Of a DNA stretch of 64,000 nt, positions 19,901 through 27,287 are shown in pieces. Every line of letters begins with the position of its first letter. Positions within the stretch are counted from its first letter, which is position 1. The notes under the pieces are model-generated. The model did not search any database, was not told the origin of the DNA, and worked only from the letters and a program-made list of their open reading frames with translations. Both the position numbers and the translations under genes were made by a program. Source of the DNA: Phycisphaerales bacterium AB-hyl4 (GTDB lineage Bacteria > Planctomycetota > Phycisphaerae > Phycisphaerales > Phycisphaeraceae); assembly GCA_041821185.1 (NCBI GenBank), contig JBGUBD010000008.1, positions 1 through 64,000 on the forward strand. The letters run 5' to 3'.

Positions 19901-20253
19901 TCGGCTTGCAGACGCTTGTCCACCACGGTCTGCGTGGCGATGCCCGCGTGGTCCGTGCCGGGCATCCACATGGCATTTCGGCCGAGCATGCGGTGGTAGC
20001 GCGTCAACACATCTTGCAATGTGTTGTTCAGCGCGTGGCCGAGGTGCAGCGCGGCCGTGACGTTCGGCGGCGGGATGAGGATGCTGTAAGGCTCTTGGCC
20101 ACGCTTACCCTCCGCGGTCGGCGCGGAGTCGGCGGGGTCGGCGTGAAAGGCGTTCGCGGCGGACCATCGAGCGATGACCTGCTGCTCAATGTCGGCGGGC
20201 TGGTACGTCTTGGGCAGTTCGGGAGCCATGGGAAAATTTCCAAGGTTGCTCAT
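16915..20253 (-). CDS. valS: Valyl-tRNA synthetase (carrying two in-frame repeat insertions)
   Basis: The 1112-residue product charges tRNA-Val. The HIGH motif is H70-LGH, KMSKS is near residue 680, the editing domain has VATTRPETMLGD, the class I core ends in LPDRWILSRL, and a C-terminal coiled-coil tRNA-binding arm closes the chain. It is longer than the usual 880-950 residues. Part of the excess comes from dispersed repeats read in frame: a [12 protein letters not shown] segment near residues 239-250, and AQGLTSLGV near 818-826. Both are in loops before conserved motifs. The frame stays open, so the gene is probably functional. The start could also be the ATG at 20229 (MAPELPKTYQ). Confidence 0.97.
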   Translation of the reverse strand: MSNLGNFPMAPELPKTYQPADIEQQVIARWSAANAFHADPADSAPTAEGKRGQEPYSILIPPPNVTAALHLGHALNNTLQDVLTRYHRMLGRNAMWMPGTDHAGIATQTVVDKRLQAEGQPSLKDYKKQEAEGKPGREQFIGKVQAWKDEYEARILAQLKAMGCSCDFDRTRFTMDEVCAAAVREAFFRMFKDGLIYRGKRLVNWDPVTQTALADDEVEMQEVDGNFYYMKYPVVDAETKSEIRNSKSEIQYVTVATTRPETMLGDTAVAINPKDPRAAELRGKFVKLPIVNRIIPIVEDDYVVLPNADSDDAKAKYASGFLKVTPAHDPNDYEIGQRHGLEIINVMAPDASISLDHGWPEEDAAKADAFLAESLVGRSREESRKAIVRWFKEQGLLEEVRPYRHSVGHSYRSHVPVEPYLSDQWYVAVKKQIERLPDEGPMAGTDVPANSLAGLALRAMAEDQRTTAGKPAERIARDMPAERLRVGEKTWEGHLRFYPERYAKSFQQWHEGIRDWCISRQLWWGHRIPVWSATDIHIQFEVTAEFFEKASVREIDGKQYVCLREDDAELIELLEESGFKQDPDVLDTWFSSALWPLSTMGWPDPSRFPKEIPEDDAVLVTWNPTNTLTTAREIITLWVSRMVMFNLYFSDPELDPKSGFQRLPFYDVFVHAMIQDGHGQKMSKSLGNGVDPMDILHTHGGDAMRFTLTQMTTHTQDVRLPVDLVCPHTGELFEPKFITAKNGYKVMAPIQPCPSDPSKKVVTSYGVASGEAQPSDEMPLARNTSSKFDLGRNFANKLWNAVRFALTNLDGNVGNEDKAQGLTSLGVTSSDLTLPDRWILSRLVRVTQSASQSVAHYEFNQYAQTLYDFFWRDLCDWYIEAVKPTVAENALQRQVLATCLDASLRLLHPVMPFITERLWEHLNATVAERGVAGVTLPSSELLAQAAWPKVSRDCIDESAEKTFGLVQQVVSAVRQVRTQHTVPPRQTVELSAAAPPAIAQRLLELKGLIEVLANAHCREVGPRVDRPADAAAAVTGDIEIYLHGLIDVETERPRLEKRAAELEKQIKTLRGRLSNASYVEKAPAKLVDQSREQLAAAEREAEAVQEQLAALK
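17776..17799. repeat. GCCCAGGGAT palindrome inside valS
   Basis: Arms GCCCAGGGAT and ATCCCTGGGC flank GTCA. In valS it encodes AQGLTSLG just before SSDLTLPDRWILSRL, a position where other ValRS proteins have a variable loop. It keeps the reading frame. Confidence 0.9.
19506..19538. repeat. GATTTCGAATTTCGG repeat inside valS
   Basis: This is a single arm of the same repeat as at 12288-12405. On the valS strand it encodes [11 protein letters not shown] between YPVVDAET and YVTVATTRPETMLGD in the editing domain. The surrounding conserved residues remain in frame. Confidence 0.9.
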
Positions 20254-20698
20254 CGGCCTGGTTCGGCCGGGGACAAGCCTTCGGTCAGATCAAAGTCACA
20301 AAAAGTAGACGGCGCGGTGAGCGGCAAGTGCGGGTCGGCCGCTCAGCTAACCACGACGCCGGGCGTGCAGCTTCCGGGGGCGTCGCATGGGTGAGTCAGG
20401 GGGCAATGTCGCAGCGCGGTCATGATCCCAGCAGTATATCGGGCTTCGCTTGCGCCGGTCAAAGGCGGCAGCAGGGCCATCAGTCTGATCGCGACTAAGC
20501 GTAGGGCAGGGCTTGCCCTGCCGGGGCATCGTCGAAGACCTTGGCAGGGCAAGCCCTGCCCTACATGGGAACAGCCGTACGGCAGCAGATGCGATTGCCC
20601 GAATGCTCATCTCGCGCAGGGGCCTCGTCGGCCATCGCGACGCGGTGCGATAAGATTGAGAGCCAGCGACGACGACAACCGTGGACAGGAGACACACG
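20254..20698. other. Intergenic region between valS and the QEGLA gene
   Basis: These 445 bases hold the divergent promoters of valS and the DUF1704 gene and the perfect inverted repeat at 20501-20564. No further gene or RNA was recognised. The ribosome site of the downstream gene (AGGAG) ends 8 bases before 20699. Confidence 0.5.
20501..20564. repeat. GGCAGGGCAAGCCCTGCC-family inverted repeat
   Basis: Perfect 22-base arms at 20501-20522 and 20543-20564 begin GTAGGGCAGGGC and end GCCCTGCCCTAC, with 20 bases between. Each arm also contains its own small palindrome (GCAGGGCTTGCCCTGC). A diverged copy lies at 42996-43060. Confidence 0.88.
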
Positions 20699-21883
20699 AT
20701 GACACAGGCGAATCTGGACGAAGCAGCGGTGGCATGCGACGAGCGGTTGGCGGAGGTCGCCGAGTCGTTTGACGCACTCATGGACGTGACGCCGACGAAC
20801 GAGCACGCGGCGTGGCAGGCGTTCAAGGCGTCGCGGTTCGAGGTTGAGCCGGAGCTGAAGTATCGCAAGCTTTCCGCGGACCCGGCGGTGCTCAAGGGTC
20901 GGCTGTTCACCGCGCCGGTCGACGAAGTCAACGACGAATCGCTGGCGGCGCTCATGCGTGCACGGCAGGTCGAGCTTGAGATGCAGTTAAACCTGCTGAC
21001 CTATCGCAACACGCCGCGATTCGTGCTCGAGAGCGAGCAGGTCTACGGTCGGCCGGACGACGCGCTGGTCGAGTTGGCGGAAGCGGTGCTCAATCGCTTG
21101 CCGCAAGGTCGGCCGGACTTCGGCGAAGGCGATATCGACGCGGAAACATTCGCCACCCGCGCCCGCGAGGTGGCGGCGGCGTACCGCGACGCGAGCGACC
21201 ATTTCGAGGGGACGGTGGAGGTGCGCGACGATGTGTCAACGCTGATCACGTCGCATGGCAAGCTGCTGATCGACAAGCACCTGTTGACGCCCAGCGATCG
21301 GGTTGATGCGTTGGTGCATCATGAAATCAGCGTGCATCTGCTGACGTACTTCAACGGCCGACTGCAGCCGATGCGCCAGTTCTGCACGGGGTTCGCGGGG
21401 TATGAGCTGTTGCAGGAAGGGCTCGCGGTGCTGCTGGAATACCTCGTGAACGGGATGAACGAGAAGCGGTGGCGGGTGTTGGCGGCACGGGTGGTGGCGG
21501 TGGCGATGATGCTGCGCGAAGCGTCGTTCGTCGCGACGTTTCATCGGCTGCATGATGAGTTGGACGTCGAAGCTCACACCGCGTTCCGCACGACGATGCG
21601 CGTCTATCGCAGCGGCGGGCTGACCAAGGACATCATCTACCTGCTGGGCTTTCGCGAGTTGCTGGCCCACCTGCAGGAGGTGGGCACGATGGATGTGCTG
21701 TTCCTCGGCCGATTCGGGCTGGAGCAGTTGCCGATGGTCGAAGACCTGCGCGAACGTGGCGTGCTGGCGGAAAGTTGGCTGCTGCCCTCGCCGTTGAACG
21801 ATGCCGACGTGCAGGCTCGGCTGAGCCGTGTGCGCGGCGGTGCGGACGTGCTGTCGCTGGTGGATGAGATCGGGCCTCGGTAG
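20699..21883 (+). CDS. DUF1704 / QEGLA-motif family protein (putative metallopeptidase)
   Basis: The 394-residue product starts at the ATG at 20699 after AGGAG. It contains HHEISVH near residue 207, an HExxxH pattern, and LLQEGLAVLLEYL about 40 residues later, the QEGLA motif with the third ligand Glu. These define DUF1704, related to eukaryotic tubulin-carboxypeptidase-like MATCAP proteins; bacterial members have been named flavohemoglobin expression-modulating proteins. It is likely a cytoplasmic zinc peptidase of unknown substrate. The tRNA-binding gene follows after 87 bases. Confidence 0.85.
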   Translation: MTQANLDEAAVACDERLAEVAESFDALMDVTPTNEHAAWQAFKASRFEVEPELKYRKLSADPAVLKGRLFTAPVDEVNDESLAALMRARQVELEMQLNLLTYRNTPRFVLESEQVYGRPDDALVELAEAVLNRLPQGRPDFGEGDIDAETFATRAREVAAAYRDASDHFEGTVEVRDDVSTLITSHGKLLIDKHLLTPSDRVDALVHHEISVHLLTYFNGRLQPMRQFCTGFAGYELLQEGLAVLLEYLVNGMNEKRWRVLAARVVAVAMMLREASFVATFHRLHDELDVEAHTAFRTTMRVYRSGGLTKDIIYLLGFRELLAHLQEVGTMDVLFLGRFGLEQLPMVEDLRERGVLAESWLLPSPLNDADVQARLSRVRGGADVLSLVDEIGPR

Positions 21884-21970
21884 CGGGCGCGCTCCGCTGA
21901 CGCTTCGCGGCTAATGAGGGGATGCGGTATGCTTGGCTGTTTTGCACAACCAACAGACGGAGCTACCGCG

Positions 21971-22321
21971 ATGGAGTTCAAGCCTACGATCGAGTTCGAT
22001 GATTTTACGAAGCTGGATTTGCGCGTCGCCACGGTGACGGCGGCGGAGGCGCATCCGAACGCCGACCGGCTGCTGAAACTGCAGATCGACCTCGGCGGCG
22101 AGCAGCGCCAGATCTGTGCCGGCATCCGCCAGTACCAGGAGCCAGCGTCGCTGGTGGGTCAGCAGATCATCGTCGTGGCGAACCTCGCGCCGCGGAAGAT
22201 TCGTGGCGAAGAGTCCAACGGCATGTTGCTCGCGGCGACGTCGGAAGATGGCGACGCCGTGCAGGATGTGGTGGTGTTGCAGCCGACGCGACCCGTACCG
22301 CCGGGCTCAAGCGTGGGATGA
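21971..22321 (+). CDS. tRNA-binding domain protein (MetRS C-terminal / Trbp111-like)
   Basis: The 116-residue product starts at MEFKPTIEFDDF after ACGGAG. FTKLDLRVATVTAAEAHPNADRLLKLQIDLG and later VANLAPRKIRGEESNGMLLAAT are diagnostic of the OB-fold tRNA-binding domain found at the C-terminus of MetRS, or as the free protein Trbp111/CsaA. It binds structured tRNA, and a stand-alone copy could supply this domain to a MetRS lacking it. A longer frame from 21914 lacks a ribosome site. Confidence 0.92.
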   Translation: MEFKPTIEFDDFTKLDLRVATVTAAEAHPNADRLLKLQIDLGGEQRQICAGIRQYQEPASLVGQQIIVVANLAPRKIRGEESNGMLLAATSEDGDAVQDVVVLQPTRPVPPGSSVG

Positions 22322-22331
22322 TACGGCTGCG

Positions 22332-22973
22332 TTAACCGCGGACGTTGAACACCGCGACGGCGCACCACTGGTTGCCCGTACGGTCGGTGATGGCAAAGCC
22401 GCGCGTGGCGGGGGCGCCCATCAGGTGGCCGCGGTCGAGGCAGCGTTTGTGCCAGGCGGCGATGTCATGCTCAGCCGTCTCGCGATCGGCGGTGAACAAC
22501 ACGAGCAGCAGGCCGGCGTGCTGAATCACGCGGTCGCTCTTGAGCTTCTTCACATCTTCCGCCACCGGCGCAAGCAGCTCGGCCGCATATCGGCGGAACG
22601 GGCCGGTCGTTTCAAACTGCGCGACCGTCTTGATTTCAAGCCAGTAAGCGGCTTCAGGGTCGGCCGCTTCGCCCAGCGCGTCGAAAATCGTGCCGCGCAC
22701 CTCCGGGTCGCGCAGCGGTCGGCCGTCGTGGGTGAGCACAAGATCGCAGCGCTTGCCCTCCGCTTTGCTTCGCCGTTTCCACGCGCCGGGGTAGCGCTGC
22801 TCGGGCCAGGCGCCGTAGCCTTGTTGCGTGAGCGCCTCGCGGATCAGCGGGTGCAGGCGAAGTTCGTCGAGTGTGTCAAAGCCATACACCGCCTGTTCCG
22901 CATCGTCGGCATGAGCGCGACGTTGCAGCGCGGCGGCGACGGCGTCGGCAATGTCGGCCGAGCTCCAAAGCAT
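22332..22973 (-). CDS. Uncharacterised protein, PD-(D/E)XK nuclease-like
   Basis: From the ATG at 22973 (MLWSSADIADAV) the product has 213 residues; an upstream ATG at 23015 adds 14. The line RCDLVLTHDGR followed about 45 residues later by YWLEIKTVAQF gives a D-x(n)-E-x-K arrangement, as in the PD-(D/E)XK nuclease fold. A hydrophobic strand (HAGLLLVLFTADRET) follows. No partner methylase or helicase is adjacent. It may be a stand-alone nuclease-fold protein; catalysis is inferred only. Confidence 0.55.
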   Translation of the reverse strand: MLWSSADIADAVAAALQRRAHADDAEQAVYGFDTLDELRLHPLIREALTQQGYGAWPEQRYPGAWKRRSKAEGKRCDLVLTHDGRPLRDPEVRGTIFDALGEAADPEAAYWLEIKTVAQFETTGPFRRYAAELLAPVAEDVKKLKSDRVIQHAGLLLVLFTADRETAEHDIAAWHKRCLDRGHLMGAPATRGFAITDRTGNQWCAVAVFNVRG

Positions 22974-23177
22974 GCGACGATTGTAAAGCCTTTCGTCGCG
23001 CGCAGGCTGATGCAAAAAGTCACAACAGGAAACTATTGAGTTACGCCCGCCGTCGCGTTACCTTTGCTTGTGAGGATGCGCGACGTTACCTTTCACATCA
23101 GCACGTGGGGGTTGAACGTTGAAAGCGGCGTCGCGTTCGCGAGTCAACTGCACTAACGATCGGCAAGGAACTCGTCG

Positions 23178-23651
23178 ATGGAAACACCTCAAGGTCCAAG
23201 CACACCGCCAACACCACCCCCGGCCTCGCCGCCGCCCGAGCCAACCCCGCTGACGCAGGAGCAGGCGATGGCGAAAGTCAAGCCACCGGCGATTGCGCTG
23301 ATCGTCGCGGCGGGGATCGGGATGGCGTATGGCTTGCTTATGATCCTTCTCAACGCGCTGGGCATGACTGCCGGCACGGTGGCCGGGGCGAATGACCCGG
23401 CAAACGTCGCCGCGACCGTGGTCAGCGGCGGCGCGGGGATTGTCATGAGTATGGTCGGCATCGCCTTCGGGCTGGTCATCATCTTCGGCGCGATCAAGAT
23501 GATGCAGTTGCAATTGTGGCCGTTGGCCATCGTCGCGTCGATCCTGGCGATGATCCCTTGCGTATCGCCCTGCTGCCTGCTCGGGCTCCCGTTTGGTATC
23601 TGGGCGATCATCGTGCTGGCGAACCCGCAGGTGAAAGCAGCCTTTAACTGA
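23178..23651 (+). CDS. Small multi-pass membrane protein
   Basis: The 157-residue product has a Pro-rich N-terminus (PSTPPTPPPASPPPEPTP) and about four transmembrane segments: IALIVAAGIGMAYGLLMILL, IVMSMVGIAFGLVIIFGA, LWPLAIVASILAMIP and CCLLGLPFGIWAIIVLA. The C-terminal CVSPCCLLGLPFGIWAI resembles DUF4190-type proteins of planctomycetes. AAGGAACTCGTCG precedes the ATG. Function is unknown. A strong terminator follows. Confidence 0.7.
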   Translation: METPQGPSTPPTPPPASPPPEPTPLTQEQAMAKVKPPAIALIVAAGIGMAYGLLMILLNALGMTAGTVAGANDPANVAATVVSGGAGIVMSMVGIAFGLVIIFGAIKMMQLQLWPLAIVASILAMIPCVSPCCLLGLPFGIWAIIVLANPQVKAAFN

Positions 23652-23686
23652 ACCGGTTCCCTTGAACACATTCATCGGAACCGACC

Positions 23687-23719
23687 AACCCGGGCGACGC
23701 GCCACGCGCCCGGGTTTTT
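23687..23719 (+). terminator. Rho-independent terminator
   Basis: A 10-bp stem, AACCCGGGCG at 23687-23696 with CGCCCGGGTT at 23707-23716, is followed by a run of five T (23715-23719). It lies 36 bases after the membrane protein gene. Confidence 0.9.
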
Positions 23720-23731
23720 CGTGCGCGGGAA

Positions 23732-23760
23732 GAAGCCCACGGCGTCACGCCGTGGGCTTC
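23732..23760. repeat. GCCCACGG-family palindrome
   Basis: Perfect 13-base arms GAAGCCCACGGCG and CGCCGTGGGCTTC flank TCA. It lies just after the terminator at 23687 and before the convergent CNNM gene, so two hairpins stand back to back. Confidence 0.88.
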
Positions 23761-23800
23761 GACCGTTGATCGAAATGCCCGAGCTTGACGGTCATCCGTA

Positions 23801-24796
23801 TTACCAGCTTGCCAGCTCACCGGTAATGGTTTCAACGCAGTCTTTAATGGTGAGGATGCCCACGGGCTGCTGGCGGTCGTCGATGACGATCGCCAGCGCT
23901 GCCTTGTGATGCTGCAACTCCGCCAGGCCGCGGCGAAGCGGCATGTGCGCGGGCACGAGCAATGGCGTACGCATCAACTCGCGGATGGCCGGGCAGGCTT
24001 CAGGCGTGTGCAGCAGCGCTTCGGTCACAGCGACCTCGCCCGCCACGTTGCCCGAACCATCCATGACCGGGAAGCGCGACCGACTCGTGCGGTCGGCCAG
24101 CGTCCAGAGCACCGCCGGCTCGTCGTCAACGTTCACCGTGATGACCTCGGACCAGGGCACCATCTCGTCGGCCACGGTGCGGGTGGCGAGTTGCAACACG
24201 CGCTCGGCGATCGCGGACTGGTCATCGCTGAGCAGGCCGTAGCCCACGCCTTCGCGGACAAGCGCCTGGACCTGTCGACGTGGGTGGAACGGCTGAATCT
24301 GTGCCTTCTGCCCCAGGCCGACCATGACGAGCTTCGTCGCCACCGCGATCAATGGTACGAGGCCAAGCCAGGTGAACAGGTGGCGCGAGCCTTCCAGCAG
24401 CCAGGCAAGGCGATACATCAGCCGGTCGGCGTACGCGGCGAAGAGGTCTTTGGGCAGCGTTTCGCCGAAGATGAAGAGGATGGGTGTCACGATGATCGTG
24501 TTGAGGACGATCGCCTGCCACTGGCCGATGCCCCAGCCTTCCAGCAGCACCGCGAGGCCGGCGGTGCCCATGTAGTTGGCGATGTTGTTGCCGATCAGCA
24601 GTGTGGTCAGCAGCCGAACGGGGTCGTCCGCCATGCGTCGCAGCAGGCGGGCCGGGCGGTGATGTTGATGCGCGTAGATTTGCAAGCGAACGCGGTTGAG
24701 GCTGTACGCGCCGGTCTCCATGCCGGAGTAGAGCGCACTGAAGGCGAAGCCTACAAGCATGATGCCGCACCAGAAAGCGAACTCGAAGCCGGTCAT
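23801..24796 (-). CDS. CNNM-domain (HlyC/CorC) family membrane protein, second copy
   Basis: The 331-residue product starts at the ATG at 24796, overlapping the stop of the preceding gene as ATGA. An N-terminal DUF21/CNNM domain with three to four membrane spans (FEFAFWCGIMLVGFAFSALYSGMETGAYS, GNNIANYMGTAGLAVLLEG) precedes a CBS-domain pair. Compared with its neighbour it lacks the C-terminal CorC-HlyC domain. Members transport or regulate Mg2+ or other cations. The overlap implies translational coupling, perhaps as a heteromer. Confidence 0.88.
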   Translation of the reverse strand: MTGFEFAFWCGIMLVGFAFSALYSGMETGAYSLNRVRLQIYAHQHHRPARLLRRMADDPVRLLTTLLIGNNIANYMGTAGLAVLLEGWGIGQWQAIVLNTIIVTPILFIFGETLPKDLFAAYADRLMYRLAWLLEGSRHLFTWLGLVPLIAVATKLVMVGLGQKAQIQPFHPRRQVQALVREGVGYGLLSDDQSAIAERVLQLATRTVADEMVPWSEVITVNVDDEPAVLWTLADRTSRSRFPVMDGSGNVAGEVAVTEALLHTPEACPAIRELMRTPLLVPAHMPLRRGLAELQHHKAALAIVIDDRQQPVGILTIKDCVETITGELASW

Positions 24797-26115
24797 GGCG
24801 TCGGCTCCTTGTCGCTGGGTTGTGGGGGGCGGCCAGCTGATTGCAACTCGATGAGCACCGTGTCGACGCGTCGGCCGGCCATGCGTTCGACGGTGATCTG
24901 CACGTTTCCGAGCGTCGTCCGATCGCCGACTTGCGGCACTCTGCCCAGCCGGGCCATCACCAGTCCGCCCACGGTGCGCACCGCTTCCAGCTCGGCCAGG
25001 CCCGCCACCGCCGGGTTGTGGCCGAACACATCCGCCCAATCGTGCACCGACAACTGCGCATCGACCCGCCACACGCCCGGCGAAACATGCTCGACCTCCG
25101 GCTCCCCCGCCGGCTCAAACTCGCCGGGCAGGTCGCCCACCATATGCTCGACCACGTCTTCGATCGTCACCAGGCCGGCCGTGCCGCCATACTCATCAAC
25201 GACAATGGCGAACGTCGTCCCCGTCTTGCGCAACTCAAGCAACAATTGGTCGGCCCGCTGCTGCTCGGGCACGAACTTCACCTGCCGAATGTATTTCTCC
25301 AGCGCCTCGCGCGTCGTCGGCCGATGCAGCAGAACCTGCCGCGCGTAAACCATGCCGACGATCTCGTCCAGGCTGTCGCGATACACCGGCAGGTGGCGCA
25401 GCTTTGTACGAGCGATCAGTTCGACCATCTCGCTCGGATCGTTCGCGAGGTCAAACGCCTCAATATCCACGCGCGGCACCATCAGGTCGCGCACCTTCAA
25501 CTGATTCAGCTCAAGCACCTGCCGAAGCAACTGCTCCTCGTCCGAATCGATCACACCCTGCCGCTGACTCAGATTCAGCAACGACTCCAACTCCTCCGGC
25601 GAAAGCGCGGGCGGCTTGTCCGGCGGCGCGATCAGCCGAGCCAACGGCGTAATAATCGCCACCGACGCCCCCACCCGCACCGGCGCAAGCAACCGATGCA
25701 CCAGATACAACGGCAACGCCACCACCCGCGCCCACGTCATCGGCAGCCGCGCCGCGACAAGCTTCGGCAACACCTCGCCCAGCAAAATGATTCCCAGCAA
25801 CGGCGCAAGCGTCGCCAACCCCAGCAGCACCGGCCCGAGCAGCCCCTCACGCCCCAAATGAATCAGCAGCACGGAACTCGTGACGAAAAACAGCACGTTG
25901 ATCGTCATGTTGCTCAGCAGCAGCGTAATCAGCAGCCCACGCGTCTCGGCGAGCAGTTTTGTAATTGCTTCGCTGGCCAACGTGCCCGACCGCGCGAAGC
26001 GCAGCCGTTGGTGCGGTGAAAGGCTGAACAATGCCGTCTCACTGCCACTGAAAAACGCGCTGCACACCAGCAGCAGCGGCAGCGATCCGAGCATGAGCAG
26101 GTAAGCGAATCCCAT
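24793..26115 (-). CDS. CNNM-domain / CBS / CorC_HlyC hemolysin-family protein
   Basis: The 440-residue product has the full family layout: a CNNM domain (FFSGSETALFSLSPHQRLR, then LLLSNMTINVLFFVTSSVLL), paired CBS domains (VRDLMVPRVDIEAFD, GTTFAIVVDEYGGTAGLVTIEDVVEHMVGDL) and a C-terminal CorC-HlyC domain with VGGLVMARLGRVPQVGD. These are inner-membrane proteins linked to Mg2+/Co2+ efflux or homeostasis. It sits 9 bases after the Gfo/Idh gene and overlaps the next CNNM gene by four bases. Confidence 0.92.
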   Translation of the reverse strand: MGFAYLLMLGSLPLLLVCSAFFSGSETALFSLSPHQRLRFARSGTLASEAITKLLAETRGLLITLLLSNMTINVLFFVTSSVLLIHLGREGLLGPVLLGLATLAPLLGIILLGEVLPKLVAARLPMTWARVVALPLYLVHRLLAPVRVGASVAIITPLARLIAPPDKPPALSPEELESLLNLSQRQGVIDSDEEQLLRQVLELNQLKVRDLMVPRVDIEAFDLANDPSEMVELIARTKLRHLPVYRDSLDEIVGMVYARQVLLHRPTTREALEKYIRQVKFVPEQQRADQLLLELRKTGTTFAIVVDEYGGTAGLVTIEDVVEHMVGDLPGEFEPAGEPEVEHVSPGVWRVDAQLSVHDWADVFGHNPAVAGLAELEAVRTVGGLVMARLGRVPQVGDRTTLGNVQITVERMAGRRVDTVLIELQSAGRPPQPSDKEPTP

Positions 26116-26124
26116 AGGTGCTGA

Positions 26125-27198
26125 TCAGCGATGTTCGTCGATGCGCAGCGACATTCCTTCGAGGCCTTCCCACTTGTGCTCGCGCATCGCAGCGGCGACG
26201 CGCTCGGCGGCGTCGACAGCCTCATAGCCGGCGCGGGCATCCACACTCGGCGCTTTGCCCGTGCGGGCGGCGTCGAGAAAGCTGGCCAGCTCAGACGTAA
26301 GCGGGTCGTACTCGTTTTCGTCCACGTCCATCCGCAGCTCATCGACCTGGACGATGTCGGAGTAGTCCATGTCGGTCAGGTCCATGCCAGCCACAAGCTG
26401 CTCGCGAACCTTGGCCAGCGCGTCGCGGTTGCGCGACGTCCGCAGCACGACGCCCGACCGTTGCTGATAGTCGAGGCTGACGTACGCGTCTTCGCTGAAC
26501 AGCCGCATCTTGCGTTCGGTCTTCAGCGCGAGGCGGGAGGCGGTAATGTTCGCCAGGCAGCCGGTCTCGAAGACGATTCGAGCCGACGCCACGTCCTCAT
26601 GCTGCCCCAGCACCGCCACGCCCGCCGCGTCGACCTTGCGGATCGGCGAGCCGACAAGCATCAGCACGATGTCCAGGTCGTGGATCATCATGTCCATCAC
26701 CACGCTCACGTCCAGCGAGCGGAACGTCATCGGGCTCACCCTGTCGATCTCAATGAAGCGCGGCGTGATGCCCATCTTCGCCACAGCCTGCACCGCCGGG
26801 TTGAACCGTTCGGTGTGGCCGACCTGCAACGCCGTGCCATGCTCGGCCGCGAGCGCCGCGATCTGCTTCGCCTCTTCGACGCTGGGCGCCAGCGGCTTTT
26901 CAATAAGGCAGGCGATCCGCCGTTCAAGCAGCGGGCGGGCGGCGGCCATGTGGTACTTCGTCGGCACCGCCACACTGACCGCGCTGACGTTTGGAAACTT
27001 CGCCAGCAGTTCGTCAACCGACGCGAGGGCGGCGCAGCCGTGCTCGTCGGCAATCGTCGCGGCACGCTCGGTGTCGGGGTCGACCACGGCGACGAGGTTG
27101 GCCTGAGGCAAGTTCTGGCGGTAAATGCGCGCGTGGTGGCGTCCCATTCGGCCGACGCCGACGACGGCCACCTGCTGCGTTGCGGTATCACTGGTCAT
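26125..27198 (-). CDS. Gfo/Idh/MocA family oxidoreductase
   Basis: The 357-residue product, from the ATG at 27198, has a dinucleotide-binding N-terminus (VAVVGVGRMGRHHARIY), the family signature EKPLAPSVEEAKQ, and a C-terminal GFO_IDH_MocA barrel (VVMDMMIHDLDIVLMLVG). HTERFNPAV after the EKP motif resembles UDP-GlcNAc 3-dehydrogenases (GnnA type), which feed diamino-sugar lipid A synthesis, but no lpx gene is nearby, so this is a guess. It leads the operon with the two CNNM genes, an unusual pairing. Confidence 0.85.
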   Translation of the reverse strand: MTSDTATQQVAVVGVGRMGRHHARIYRQNLPQANLVAVVDPDTERAATIADEHGCAALASVDELLAKFPNVSAVSVAVPTKYHMAAARPLLERRIACLIEKPLAPSVEEAKQIAALAAEHGTALQVGHTERFNPAVQAVAKMGITPRFIEIDRVSPMTFRSLDVSVVMDMMIHDLDIVLMLVGSPIRKVDAAGVAVLGQHEDVASARIVFETGCLANITASRLALKTERKMRLFSEDAYVSLDYQQRSGVVLRTSRNRDALAKVREQLVAGMDLTDMDYSDIVQVDELRMDVDENEYDPLTSELASFLDAARTGKAPSVDARAGYEAVDAAERVAAAMREHKWEGLEGMSLRIDEHR

Positions 27199-27287
27199 GG
27201 CCACTATGGTAGCGGGATTCGGCCGGCCGTTCGCAAAGGCAGGGGGTCGCTCCCAAAACCATCAGGCAAGCCTGCTACGATGGTGGT

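Noticed and set aside
18724..20394. A 556-codon plus-strand frame opposite valS
   Set aside because: Arg/His-rich shadow of the ValRS codons; it also reads through the repeat element, with no conserved motif.
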